64,000 bases of DNA, taken from assembly GCA_003952965.2 (NCBI GenBank), contig CM025850.1:711370-775369 (forward strand), in the 5' to 3' direction. Shown here one piece after another: positions 30,787-43,800 of the stretch. Positions within the stretch are counted from its first letter, which is position 1; each line of letters opens with the position of its first letter. This DNA is from Morella rubra. Its lineage: Eukaryota > Streptophyta > Magnoliopsida > Fagales > Myricaceae. A model generated the notes under the pieces. The model searched no databases and was not told the DNA's origin. It was given only the letters and a program-made list of their open reading frames with translations. Both the position numbers and the translations under genes were made by a program.

Positions 30787-33700
30787 CTTCCAAATCACCC
30801 GGTCGCTTTGCTATACGCGGTCGTTCAGGTCATTGTGCCGCAGATGGTCAAGAAGAAGATTCTAACGAGAGAGAGAGAGAGACAGACAGATAAAGAGAGT
30901 TGACTGTATGCGTTTTGCCTTCAGAGTGGGGTTGGATCGTTTGGTTAGTGAGGAGCGGTATACTAGTTTCCGGTACGTCGATTTTCCCTCATATTTTCCG
31001 GGAAATTTTTAAGGGGCGCAAAGAGTAAGCTTAGAAGTGAGAAGGAACTCGAAACGTGTACTGGAAGAAGGTCCGGTTACTGTTTCTAGAGTATTTTAGG
31101 TGGAGATGGCAGTGGAGCCCCACGTGTAAGAGATAGCCAAAGGGAACCAATCCAAGCTCCCTCCAGGCTCCAAAAGTCCACTTCACTCGGCGGAATAAAA
31201 TAGTGGTTGTCACGTTAACTTGTTTGGGCTTTCCTGGTAACATTAAACTTTCGGATCAACACAATTCTCTTTTTTCGTGGATTTTTCGTCGGTCAGGATT
31301 AAAAGAATTCTTCTCACGCGTTTTCTTGTCCTAAGCTCTCTAGTGTGTTGTTGGCTGAGAAAAGCGAAAATATCTGAAACTTTGTTTTTCTAAGCGAAAA
31401 TATCTAAAACGAAAGTGCACATATATGCCAAATTTTGCTTCTAGGAGTAGGAGATGCTTTTTTGCGGCTGTGGCTCGCGCGGGGCCGCCCCAGTGGGGCC
31501 TGTCAAAGCGGAATCCAACGATATTTATATATGTCCTTTTATTCTTTATCCGATATTTACGAGCAAATTCTAAGCGACACAAAAAAACTTTCGTGGGCTG
31601 TAAAACCAATACGTGGCTCTGCATCGCGTCTTCTCAAGGCAACGTGTTTCGATACTGCTCTGCTAATTTTGATGTACAAAATGTTTCTCGCAGCACCTTG
31701 TGAAGTCGTCGTAAAAAGTCATCTTACCCTAGCCACAATTTTGGGGAATGGCTCTGAATCGTTAGCGACACTTGGCAACAGCTTGTTGCGACAAGGTTAA
31801 CTCTTTACTTCTACTACGTCAACCCCAGTTGAATTTGTTTTAATTTCTTAAGATTGGGTCCGGTTTCTCTCTTCTATTCTTATCTCCTACATGCTGGTTG
31901 TGGGTTATTATGTCGGAGAATTAAAAAATTTCCTCATTCTTATATATCCGTTAAGAGCTGCGGAAACTTCTGCGAAAATCATGTATAAACAAGTCGTAAT
32001 TGTGATATCCAATAATATTATTATGTACATCGCTTTCTTCTGAGCATTGTTTTATTAAGATTTTCCAGAGCCAATCAGAAGAGACTGACTTAATGGGTTC
32101 CAGTTCTGTCCGTTTTTGCTTGTTTATTCTTCACGTACGGCTGCTTGGATTAATATACAATGGATTTCTTCACTGATGCCATCGTTTTTCAGAAGATTGA
32201 ATTGAGCATTCCTTTCGGAGCAGATTGATGTGAGGTTTACTTTCGACAGTACAACATCATATAAGAACAAGCTCAACCACTGAAAGTGGACAGTAGAAAG
32301 TGTTTGATGCCAGTCCTTTCCTGTGACAACCGACACCTGCAGAAGTGCAGATTATCAAGCGAAAAGGGCAAGCGCATTTTCAATCAACTAGGATGAGTGG
32401 TAGATGTCAAAGATGGAGGAATGCATTTCCTATCTGGATCGCACTCCAATTGTGTTCACGTCCTCTTTCATTTTTTAGACGTTGAAGTTCCAAAGTCACC
32501 GCACCGTCAGCTAGTCCCCAACGGTGCTTCTTCTCTCTTGGGAATGGTAGTTGTATCTCTTTTTCTCGAACCATTCAAGAAAAAAGAAAATGGTTGTCCT
32601 TCTTAGTAGCTGGGACTTGACGGGTGATGGCGACCATGAATAGTTCTTTGGACTTTCTCTTGATAATGTTTTAAAGGAATTGCGAGCCCACAACTGATAT
32701 ACCAAGTGCTTGATCTCCCACTCTCGAGTCAAAATGCTGCCAGCGAACATTACACTAGTTTTGATACTCAAAACAACACCACAGTACCCGAGGTTTTGAG
32801 TTTTTCCAGTGATTGCTTCTGTTTTCTTTGATAGTGCAAGTGGAATAGCTACCGCGGGCCAATGCCTGGGGGCCGCAGTTGAGCTTGGGCAATGATTAGG
32901 CTATGTTTGTATTATTTTACGTTTTCAAAAACTTTACACAATCAATTTTTTATATTTTTAATATATTTTCAATTTTAATAATTTTTTATAAATTTTAATT
33001 TTATATTTTTATCAATTTTAAAAAAAATTTATATAAAAAAATATAAATAAAAAATTATTTTAGATCTAAATCAAACATAACCAAATTTTTTTGACCAACA
33101 AGACTAAAAAGTCCATTAAAATGTCTGTAGCAACCTGGACGCAACTCCTCTCCTGGGGAATTCTAGTTAAGAGGGTCCAAACAACGTGGTCTGGGCTTGT
33201 CACGAATGCTTTCTTGGGCTAGAACTCATTCCAGTTGATTGGATTGGGTTAACATTGGGCTCATGGTTGCAATTGGACTGGAGAGACCAAAGGATCAAGC
33301 AGCTTGTTGCTGCCATTGGGCCCAAAAGAATCTTTAGAATTTCTCGTCTATCTGGGGATTGGGGGACCCTCCTGTTAGGGCACAATCCAACCAATGAACC
33401 AAAACGTCTTATAAAGCTCTCTCGGTGGGTGATTATTAAATCATGAACCGAACCAAACTGCATCCTTGTGTGTCAACTCCTCGTCCACCGAGTCGCAAAG
33501 CCAAAGTTGCATGCATCTTGACTTTCCGTCGTCGTCGAATGGGACACCACTACCTACTGCGCATCATGATCGAGTGCTCTCAGATTTTTACCATTTGAGA
33601 GGTACTTCCTAATTAAAAAATAATAATATTAGAGAAAATTAAATAGTCTCCCAAAGTAGCGTTGAGAATTTCCAAGTTGAGAAAGCTTCCAAAGATGACT

Positions 33701-35025
33701 AGATATTAGCATGTTCCTACTGATACGGCCAGCAATGTGACTTCTTCTTCTTTTATAAAACATATATAACTCCCAAGTGTAATATGCATGAATATCATAG
33801 AAAGAAAATTACTACTATTTTTCTTGCTCATGAATATTGTTAACATTTAATTTGGGTCGAAAATAAAAGGATATATTTAATTAGGATAGGATGGATTGAC
33901 GATAATATATTGATTTTTTTAGATGAGTCGTGATGATTTTCTGTTCAAAATATATTTTTAAAACATCCCGAAACGAGAAACACAAGTCATCATTCTGAAA
34001 ACAGAATAAATATTTAATTATAAGAACAAGTCAAAAAGTTTCACTTGCTCTTTTATCTAGAGATCAAGTAATAAATGTTGTTTAGCAGTCATTATATGGG
34101 CGATCCATAAAACCATATCAAATTATATATTCCCTAATTTAGGTGTATTTAATTTATGGTATAAAAATCAAAATTTACTTAATATCTAAAGGCGTAACAT
34201 GCGGATACTTGTTTTAAGGTATTGTAAATCACTAACCTCAGGAGAATATAGAACACTGGATCAATGTCACCGATGGCGCCGCCAGAAACACCCAATTAAA
34301 ATACGGATATGAAATTAAAAGTTCCACTATTTATAGGATTTAGTAAATGTATGTTTCTCTTTTTTGTTTTGTTTTTGTAAGCAAGCTGGAATAGTAAATA
34401 GGATATTGTCACGTTTCTTTTTGTTTTTTGATCAGGATGTTGTCATGTTGATTCATAATGTAGTTGATTATCAATTGAATAATGTCGCATGCCATATGCG
34501 CAAAAGCCTAAAATGTCCTTTACGTTTAGCAATGGTTTGCTGCTTTTGGGCCGTTCACCAGTTTTGGTTTTGTCAATCCTGTGGGTTTCCGTCCAAAGCA
34601 GGAAGCAGCAAAACCATGGGCAGTTTTCTGTCAGCGCAAACAGGACCTACCAATACAAAACCGGCTGCTCTGCTCTTGGTATATACCCCCCGGTCTTTAT
34701 CTATCGTATCAAACAATCGAATGCACCGCCACCATCCCTTTCTTTCTCTCGCTGCATATCTCTTGTTGCATCCATATCTGCAAGAGCTCAAGCAGGACTA
34801 GCATTTTTCTGGGTAACTTTAGAGCTGGTGATGTGACAATCTAATTGTCATTTTTCTTTTCTTGGCGTTTTGGACTGTTCCATTTTGTGGGTTTTTCTTT
34901 CTCCTAGTATTACCGGTTTATTCAATTACTACTTCTTGAATGGGCAACAAGTAGTTGATGAAATTTTTCTCAACTGGATCTTTCTCTTTTCGTCGGAGAG
35001 CCCTAGCGACCAATTTTAGTATCTA
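30787..35025. other. Divergent intergenic region between the F-box and trihelix genes
   Basis: About 4.2 kb holding the promoters of two divergent genes. It contains a GA repeat (about 30869-30886), a possible MITE at 32899-33082 and several AT-rich stretches (33620-34200). The short open frames do not resemble known proteins. The 5' UTR of the trihelix gene probably lies in the last few hundred bases. Confidence 0.55.
32899..33082. mobile_element. Possible short AT-rich MITE
   Basis: It begins GGCTATGTTTGT and ends TCAAACATAACC, whose inverse is GGTTATGTTTGA, so the two ends form an inverted repeat of about 11 bases with one mismatch. The body of about 160 bases is nearly pure A/T, mostly TTTTAATTTTATATTTT-like words. 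I could not see a target-site duplication. Confidence 0.45.
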
Positions 35026-36444
35026 ATGGAACCGAATGGTTTAGGTGTTGGGGTGTTTCCTAACATTGGTTCTGGAATGTTAGGCATGGAATTGCCTCTG
35101 CAGCAACAACAACAACAACAGCCACAACAACAAAGGAGCCCTACAAATTCTCAAAACCCCCACCACCTCCACCACCACCTACAAATGGTTTCCTTTCCCC
35201 ACCCCGAAACTGATCACAACCCCCAACAGTCTCAGCAATCTGCGAAATATGCGTATGCCACCAAACCCAAGCAAGCCACAGCCCTTAGTGATGAGGACGA
35301 TGACAACTCCGGGGATGCTAAGAAAAAAATGTCACCTTGGCAGAGGATGAAGTGGACAGACACTATGGTCAGGCTGCTGATAATGGCAGTTTATTACATA
35401 GGCGACGAAGCCGGGTCCGAGGGGACGGACACAACGGGCAACAAGAAGAAGTCTGTCGGGTTATTACAGAAGAAGGGGAAGTGGAAATCGGTGTCTCGCG
35501 CTATGATGGAGAAGGGGTTCTATGTGTCGCCGCAGCAATGCGAGGACAAGTTCAATGACTTGAACAAGAGGTATAAGAGAGTCAATGACATTCTGGGGAA
35601 GGGAACGGCTTGCAAGGTGGTGGAGAACCAGAACTTGCTGGAGACAATGGACTTGTCACCTAAGATGAAAGAAGAAGTTCGGAAGTTGCTGAATTCTAAG
35701 CACTTGTTCTTCAGGGAAATGTGTGCTTACCACAATAGTTGTGGTCATCTCAGTGCTGCTGGGACTGTTGCAGGAGCAAACCAATCCCCAGAGGTGGCCA
35801 CGGAGCCATCTCGTACTCAGCAGCAGCAGGTACAACAGCAACGGTGCTTTCATTCCTCGGAGAACTCGGGCATGGGTGCTGAGGGGGCAAAAATGGTGAA
35901 AGGAGCGAATGGTGAAGAGGAGGAAGATGATGAGGAAGACGATGATGATTCTGATGAGGATGAGGATGAGGATGGAGAAAGCGGTTCTAGGGGTCATAGT
36001 GGGCATGGGCACGAGGATGAGGACGACAATGATGACAGATCTTCGAGGAAAAGAGCAAGAAAGGCGGCGTCTTCTACGTTGTCGCAGTTAATGGAGCAAT
36101 TGAGCTCTGAGGTGATGAGTGTCCTGCAAGATGGGGCGAAGAGCCCGTGGGAGAAAAAAAAGTGGATAAGGACCCGTATGTTACAGTTGGAAGAGCAGCA
36201 AGTGAGCTACCAAGGCCAAGCGTTTGAGCTAGAGAAGCAGCGGTTGAAGTGGGTCAAGTTTAGCAGCAAGAAGGAAAGAGAAATGGAGAGAGCTAAGCTC
36301 GAGAATGAGCGGAGAAGGCTTGAGAATGAGAGGATGACCCTGCTTCTACGCCAGAAGGAGATGGAGGTGCTCGATTTTCACCAACAACAACAACTACAAC
36401 ATTCTTGTAACAAGCGGGGTGAACCATCCACCATTACGGCTTGA
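35026..36444 (+). CDS. Trihelix transcription factor (HRA1/At3g10040-like family)
   Basis: Intronless gene of 472 residues. The N-terminus is rich in Gln and His (LQQQQQQQPQQQ, HHLHHHL). The trihelix (Myb/SANT-like) DNA-binding domain spans about residues 106-190, from WQRMKWTDTMVRLLIMAVYY to QQCEDKFNDLNKRYKRVNDI, with the three spaced aromatic residues W110, Y123/Y124 and W153. A segment matching SKHLFFREMCAYHN follows. An extremely acidic run (about 295-325, EEEEDDEEDDDDSDEDEDED) comes next, then a basic RKRARK patch that could be a nuclear signal and a Glu/Arg-rich coiled coil to about 455. Arabidopsis relatives are At3g10040 (HRA1, a hypoxia-response attenuator), At1g21200 and At1g76870; I cannot decide which is the true orthologue. 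The ATG at 35026 is the first in the frame and the protein has the normal family length. Confidence 0.9.
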   Translation: MEPNGLGVGVFPNIGSGMLGMELPLQQQQQQQPQQQRSPTNSQNPHHLHHHLQMVSFPHPETDHNPQQSQQSAKYAYATKPKQATALSDEDDDNSGDAKKKMSPWQRMKWTDTMVRLLIMAVYYIGDEAGSEGTDTTGNKKKSVGLLQKKGKWKSVSRAMMEKGFYVSPQQCEDKFNDLNKRYKRVNDILGKGTACKVVENQNLLETMDLSPKMKEEVRKLLNSKHLFFREMCAYHNSCGHLSAAGTVAGANQSPEVATEPSRTQQQQVQQQRCFHSSENSGMGAEGAKMVKGANGEEEEDDEEDDDDSDEDEDEDGESGSRGHSGHGHEDEDDNDDRSSRKRARKAASSTLSQLMEQLSSEVMSVLQDGAKSPWEKKKWIRTRMLQLEEQQVSYQGQAFELEKQRLKWVKFSSKKEREMERAKLENERRRLENERMTLLLRQKEMEVLDFHQQQQLQHSCNKRGEPSTITA

Positions 36445-36796
36445 AATGATACAATAGCTCTTCATATCACACTATAGCTTAAAAGTTAGAAAGGTTGTTC
36501 TTTAATTTCTTCTTCATTTGTGTTCGAATTTTAATGGAAATTTTGGTAGTTCTGTATGTATTCAGGCTCTCGGTCACTCGGTTCGGTTCTCTGAATAATG
36601 AATATGATCCAATCCTTCAACATCGACGTTGATGGCGTATTTTGACATGGGGGGGGTTCAATTCTAGACATAGCATTTCGAGACATTTAGATCTCAGCCA
36701 AATTAGCAAATGTTTTCAAGATGTTCAGATTTCAATTTGAACCAAAAGAAACACTGCGGTTGGTAAGATCTTTAGGAAAATAAAGTAAAAATAATT
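36445..36796. other. 3' flank of the trihelix gene up to the tRNA
   Basis: Likely 3' UTR and terminator region of the trihelix gene. The transcript end cannot be placed. No further gene seen. Confidence 0.5.
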
Positions 36797-36869
36797 CACG
36801 CCCGGTGGGACTCGAACCCACAATCGCCTGATTAGAAGTCAGACGCCTTATCCATTAGGCCACGGGCGC
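36797..36869 (-). tRNA. trnR-UCU: tRNA-Arg (anticodon UCU)
   Basis: On the minus strand the 73 bases fold as a cloverleaf. The acceptor arm GCGCCCG pairs with CGGGCGT, with a G-U wobble at the first pair. The D arm contains TGGCCTAATGGATAAGGC, the anticodon arm reads CTGACTTCTAATCAG with anticodon TCT, and the T arm is GTGGGTTCGAGTCCCAC, followed by discriminator G. The A box and the B box (GGTTCGAGTCC) for RNA polymerase III are intact. It has no intron and no encoded CCA, as usual for nuclear tRNA genes. It reads AGA codons. Confidence 0.96.
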
Positions 36870-37894
36870 TCGTGTTTGAAAATGCATCTAAATGAAATAA
36901 ATTATACACTAATAGTTTTGTGGTGAAATAAAATTGGCAGGAAAGTCTAATTATGCTTGTGAAGCAATTCACAAGGCCCCCACCAATATATATATATATT
37001 AAACAACGAACCAAAACATGCATACTCTTTTTGGTTCTTAGATCCTATTAGACACAATGCCGCGTCTCATCTGATCGCCTGTTTCTTAATTTTAAGAATT
37101 ATTTCTTTCTCATCCAATGTATCATGGCATGGTAAGGGCTAATTATATTTAGCAACATAGAAGAGCAGGAAATTCCATAGATCAACAAATGGTATCCAAA
37201 ATTGTCTCGGTGCTTGTTTGGGCAAAATATTTTTGAAAAAGTTATGAAGTTGGTCAAAAAATATTGATATATATAAAATAAAATAAAATAAAAGTTAAAA
37301 TTTGTGAAAAAGATGTTGGATTTGTAAAAAATTGTTGAAATTTATGAAAAGTTTTTCCAATATTTGGTCGCTAACTGTAGCCCCAAGTTCCTATACGCGA
37401 ATCCTCCAGTTGTTAATTGGGTATGAAAACCCGAATCTTCTGATAAGACCTAAATATGCTCCAGTTTTTACTAATGGGGAATATATGGAGAACCAATTTT
37501 CAGGAGGAAATAATTATTCGCAGTACACACTGGTGATACAGACATATAGCATCTACCATGTCATCACAGTATGGAACACATGAAACCTTCGATTGGAAAA
37601 GATGCTGAACTGCAGCGATGTAACTGCTTAGAAAAATTGATTTGCAAGCAAGAGATGTGACTCAGATTGATATCCAAGTGAAAATTGAGAGCATGGACAT
37701 ATTCTCCCCATGACTAACTTTCGGAAAACAAAAACAACCGCCTTGTTTGTGTTTATATTCTTCATGCATGTCCAGTCACAAGCTAGTATTCCAAAACTGG
37801 AGATATAACATTAACTAGGTGGCAGCAACAATCCAACACGGCTTCAATAAAATTAGAAGTGAGATTTCAAGCTGAGAATAAGTACAGCAGCACA
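36870..37894. other. Intergenic region between the tRNA and pyruvate kinase
   Basis: AT-rich. A segment at about 37200-37375 (TTGTTTGGGCAAAATATT ... CCAATATTTGG) has rough inverted ends and AT-only words like the other small elements here, and may be a decayed MITE. The part next to 37894 is probably the 3' UTR of the pyruvate kinase gene. Confidence 0.5.
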
Positions 37895-40800
37895 TCAATC
37901 CTCAAGCTCAATAATCTTGACCACTGATGAATCCCCAACTTTCTGGCAAACAACAACTCGATCATGTGACTTGACAACTCCAGCTGCCTTTCCATGATCA
38001 AGGGCAACCTTTAGAACTGACTCGTTTGTTGCACTTGTAGACTCCGCCTGCAAAGTCGTATAATTTCATCAGATTCCTTGAATGACGAACTGAGGAACAT
38101 TAGAGGAGCAATGTTTTCACACCATTATTGAACTTCTAAGGCAATCATGTTCAAGAAAGCGAGATAAGTGTTATACTAACACCAATTAGAAAATTCATAT
38201 TCTCCTTATGATATAAGGATGTTTACAATAAACTTTACATTCCCTGTCACAAGTCCAGATTGCAGTTAGATGAGGATGGGCACAGAAATCATCCTGAGCT
38301 GAGAATCGTCTACAAATCCACCTAGGAGGTGAGGTAGGGCAAGAGCAGCACTGAGGACAGGGCCACACCCTGGAAACAGATTTTGAAGCCGGTGTCTCTT
38401 CCTGATGAATGATGCTAAACCCACACCTAGTCTGGCAGCTCTCTACATGAACCATACCAATCTTTTATTTTAAAATATATAACATGACCAACCCTAACAT
38501 CAATGGGTCAGCCAGCAACACCGTTCCAGGCGTGTTCCGGGAATTGGAAAAAACTTATAGCAAGACCAGATCCCTGAGAAGTAATTTGAATTGGCACTAA
38601 AATAAAGATCTAACTGAAGACTAGTTTATCATGATCCTGTAGGAGAATCTGACCATATAAGAAGAAATGCATTTCCTTCTCCCAACAGCGGTATTTAAGA
38701 TCTCCTCTCTCTCTCTCTCTCTCTCGATAATTTCCAACAAGATCAGTTACCAAATTGTGGTAGATAAAGTGAAATGAGAACTTACCGGATGTCTGGGATC
38801 CGCAAGCATAGGGAAGAGGCCTCTGACTATCAGTGATTGCCTTGCCTAAAAAGAAACATATTCATTAGTATGGATATAAACAGGGAGGAATAAAGGCGGT
38901 ATCTAAAACTTCAATCAAGTCAGACAATTCAAAAAATAAAAACAGAGAAGTACACGCAAACATAGAATGAAACCATAAAATGACACTGTAAATTTAGTAA
39001 TATTATTCATTAAAAATGGGATCATAAGAATTAGACACAGGTTCCTTGATAGTAACCACAGTTGGCGATACAAGAAGTAATAATCCATAACGACTACTAA
39101 ATAAAGATAAAATAAAAGGAATATTACATTAAAGAGATAAAGGCTTTCCGACATAGGATTCGACAGACTACACTGTTGGTCCTGGACAAGAAAACAAGAG
39201 CATAACAACCTGAGCTTCAAACCAACAATTTAAGGGGAAGATACAATAAGCATCAAAAACTGCATGGGACTTAATTTCAATTTAGGCATTCCCTCCCCTT
39301 TGTGGTCATTGAACTATTTATTTACATGACCCATATTAAGATGCTGAACATTATAAACTGCTTTGTAATAATATATATAATATATATATATTATGACTAC
39401 AAAACAATATATTTATACTTTCAAACCTCTAGAAACTCTTTGAACAAGAAGAATACAAAGTGACGGCAAAAAGTACCAATAAAACAAAAGGTTTCTTTCA
39501 AAGTGGTATATTCTTTTTTTTAAGGAAAAAAAGTACTGCAAGCAACATAAAAGCAAGTCAAGAAACTTTTTACTGCTGTAAATGGGCACCATATAAATCA
39601 GAGTCAAGAGCATACCTCAAAGGCTCCAGTAAAGCTCCATTTTAGCTGATTTGTCTTAAGCCGTGGGATGACAACTGATATAACAGGCATTGTTGGCCTA
39701 TACTTAGCAATCAATCTGCGATGCAGGTACTTTAATTAGAAACAGGAAAGATGAACGCTCCCACCCAAAAAGATCCAAGCTTGCACGGCCATAAGTTGGA
39801 AGGACAAAGAGAAGTATATCCACCACATGAATAATAGATATAACTATCCACCAAAAAGTACCTCGCAGCCCTTCCTGATGAAGTGAAACAAATAATAATC
39901 GATGCCTTCACCTTAATGGCAGCTCGCACCTGGACAAGTAGATATTGGCCCATAAGTACTCCAAATTATGCATGCAATAATTTCAACCAGAACTGTAATG
40001 ACAAGTATAATTGTCAACAAAACAAATTAATGAACAAAAGAGCAGCATTAAGAAGTGATTACCGCAGAGGAAGCAATAGACTCCAAGTGGGTCATTGGCT
40101 CTCCAACATATTTGACAGTCTTCTTGAAATAAAGGTCTTGGTTGAAAACCTTCTCTGCCTACAAGAATTATTTCGGAGAGAGAAAAAAAATATGCGATAA
40201 ACATACCTTGTAAATGATGCAAGGACATAACTCAAAGATTACAACGTGTCTCCTCAATTATGGGAGCACTAATATATACATATTAATGACAACTACCATA
40301 ACACCCCCAACAGTTGATGAGCAGCAAACAATGGTTGCATCCAAATTGAAGTGAAGATTAGCAGTCTTCTGATAACACTTTGATTGAAAGAAAAACTGCT
40401 TTCTTCTAAAAGCAGTTTAGAAAAAGCAAAAGAAACCCAAGCAATTATAGGGAATGCATTGTCCACGTGTAAGGCCAACAGGTTTTATGCAAGGCCAAGT
40501 AAGGATCTGGTTTAGGCTAGATCCCTATTAGTAAGAAATAATGGACATAGAGAGCAATGACAACTTCCTTCCAACACAAGAAATATACTAGCATCCACAG
40601 TGATGGAGCCTGCATGTGCAAAATGGAAAACCTCCATGTGCCAAAGTTCAGAAATCAAGTCACTACAATGCATGATGAGTTCAATATTCTTCAGGATTAA
40701 CTTGCATAAGTTTAAAGCTCACATTCAAAACTTTATTATTTTCATCTACAAAAGTATAACTGAAGAAAAGATATACCTCCGCGCAGATTCTACCGACAAT

Positions 40801-43800
40801 AGAAATAGTCTCCACAGGGTACAATCCACGTAGAGTCTCGGCACCCAAAAGAATTGCATCACTTCCTGCACCCAGAAAAGATGTATTAGACAAGATACTA
40901 CAGAAACCCCACACTAAGTGGTCAGTAGATGAACCATAAAGTTAACCCAAAATTCCACCAAACACCAAAATAGTGTTTCACACACAATTCCATGTCAAGG
41001 AAATCCATGACTTTGGCTTTTCAAGGTTCTCAAAATCAGCTAGTGTTAAATCATAAAAATAGCAACACACCATCCAATACAGCATTGGCAACATCAGTTG
41101 CTTCTGCACGAGTTGGTCTCAAGTTGTCAGTCATACTGTCCACAACACGAGTAAGCACTGCAGGCTTTCCAGCCATGTTACACTTGTAAAGGGCAGATTT
41201 TTGAAATAAAAACACCTGCAAAGTATACAAGACATATTAGCAGCAGACACTACAAAAGCCCAGTCTCAGACCACAAGATAAAAAAAGAATGCCCAACATT
41301 TAATGATTAAGAAGGCCAACACAAACATTAGCATTTAGGACATGAAGCTTATTGAGTTATTATAATTGAATCCATTTCATGAACACGCAAATAGATATGT
41401 TTTTCGTAAAACCTGCACTTGTTCTAATCTTTATACTTGTAATTCAGGGCTTGGAACTGAAAAGATGAGCTAAAACAAGACAATAGACATCACAGATTAA
41501 GATTATGTAGATAATAAAATTAACAGAATTTCTCTGACCGTATAATGAAAATGAACCATGTCTATAAATCTCAAGTAGCTACCTAATTCGCATGTGCAAG
41601 AGCTCAACTTCCACAATATAAGCTTAACACAATAAAATTAACAGAATTTCTCTGACCGTATAATGAAAATGAACCATGTCTATAAATCTCAAGTAGCTAC
41701 CTAATTCGCATGTGCAAGAGCTCAACTTCCACAATATAAGCTTAACACCTTAAAATGGACTCTCTTGTCCAAATTAGGAAACTGACCTTCTCAGGAGGGA
41801 GATCTATGCCCAAATTGCCACGTGAAAGAATAATACCGTCAGCTTCTTGTAGGATCTCATCAAAATGGGTTAAACCCTGAAAAGAGAAACATAAATGCAT
41901 ATAGGCATTGCTTTGTTTTTGAAAAATTGCATATAGGCATTGCTTTGTTTTTTGAAAAATTGCATATAGGCATTGCTATTCCAATGAATTAAAGTTTCTG
42001 ACAGAACTAAGACAACATCAAGGGCTAATAAGATGCAACTCAGTGACTCACCTCCACAGTTTCAATCTTTGCAAAAATTTGTGTCTGACTGAGGTCGCCC
42101 GACTTAGAAAGGAAGTCACGGGTCTGCATTTCAGCATAAGGAAGCATGTTAGTCAAATTGTCACATCAGAATATACAGATATAAGTTCTAGAAAGCTGAG
42201 TAGAAGTATAAAACATCAAGGTCCAAGGAAATACTTGCCTGGCGAACATCTTCTGCATGTCGGGTATACGACAGTGATAGAAAGTCAATTTTATTCTGAA
42301 CACCCCAAGAACTTATAACCTGAAATGAGCAAGGAAACATAACAAAGGGCACTACAAAAGTAACCAGAAAACACAGAGAGAACTGTCCTAGGGTGTGTGT
42401 GTGTGTGTGTTGGCGGAAGAGGGGTGGGGGGGAGAGCTCTCAGCGCATGTATGTTCAGGACTTACCTGCTTATCTTTATCAGAGAGGGTAGGCAGATCAA
42501 TACGAACTTGACAGACATGCAAAGTGAACAATGAGCCAGCCAGCGTCGCAGAGTTCTTTATTACACCAACAATGTCCTCCCCTTTCACTTCAGAAACCTG
42601 CTCAACTCCAGATAAAACTAATCAGCAGTGCACAAGTTAATCAGCTCCATGCATGCTTGCGAAGGGGAGAAAGAGGACGAGCTATTCAAATAGCACTAGC
42701 AAGCTAGGTTGTCTGTTAGTTACCTCCAGCCAAACAGAAGTAGTTTCACTTCCAGTGAACAAGTATTGACCCACAAAAATGGTGTCTCCCTTCTTCACCA
42801 CCTGCAACCACCAAGTGGAGGACTTTAGATTGTCATTCTAGACTTTACTAAGAAATAATGCTACTACAAAGAGTCAACATTATCATGTGATTGCCGATTT
42901 CATCTGAATTAAGAGGAAAGTGGTTCAGTTTTTCGAGTTTGTTGAAGAAAGGATGAAGTTTTGGGAACAGATAGATGTTCGTCATACATGGGTGTAAATT
43001 TTGAAATAACATTTTATAATACCGTTCTGCTAGCACTTGTCACAATACTTTCACCTCGTCTACCAAAGCTATGCGTTAAGCAGGTGATAAATAATATCAA
43101 ACCTTAGCCAGCCCATCAAAATTGATAGGTAATAGATCTGAAGAGGCTTCCAGTTCTTGGTTTGGTGTCAAAACGACAGTGGCATCCACCTGAAGCGAAA
43201 TAGGCTTCCCACTTTTATTAACAACCTGCAACTCAGGGCCCACGGTATCCAGCATAACCTGAAATGCAAAGAAGAATTATTTGCTCAATTCCTGTACATG
43301 AACTTCTTATTCCAACATGGAATTAATAGCAGCTATGGCTTAAGGGGGGAAAGATCGTGCTTGCAGAATCAATTAGTAAATGCTGATTAAACATTGCCCA
43401 ATATCTAATCCTTCATTTCACAAGCAATAAAAGTACTTCCAAAATCCTAACCAAACAATCACTAAGGCTCCCTTATTGTCCTCTACAATCAGTCAATCAT
43501 GACCCCGATCATGCTTTCTCACAAACAACTCTATTCTATAGCTTCAGCACCCAAAAGGAAAGCTGGAATAAGAAATGCTTAAAAGCATTTATCAGAAACA
43601 TACAGCACAGAGCTTCTTAGTACTCTTCACAGCGGTCTTCAGATTCTCCAGAGTCTCCTGGTGATATTCCGGGTCTCCCCACGAAAAGTCAAATCGGGCC
43701 ACTGCCAAACAAAGCACGAACCAATTCAAAGACCGTCACAATCCTACTAACAAATCTTGCAAAAAAATGTATATCAACACATGCAACTGATTGAAAAAAA

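Noticed and set aside
30337-30903. 188-residue plus-strand open frame opposite the F-box exons
   Set aside because: Antisense of exons 1 and 2 of the PP2-A15-like gene and runs through their intron; no homology.
35656-36012. Antisense open frame rich in Ile/Met
   Set aside because: Mirror of the acidic GAG/GAT-rich segment of the trihelix gene; codon bias artefact.
41898-41978. Regularly spaced repeat units that superficially recall a CRISPR array
   Set aside because: The units are directly abutting, without unique spacers, in a plant intron; a simple tandem repeat.
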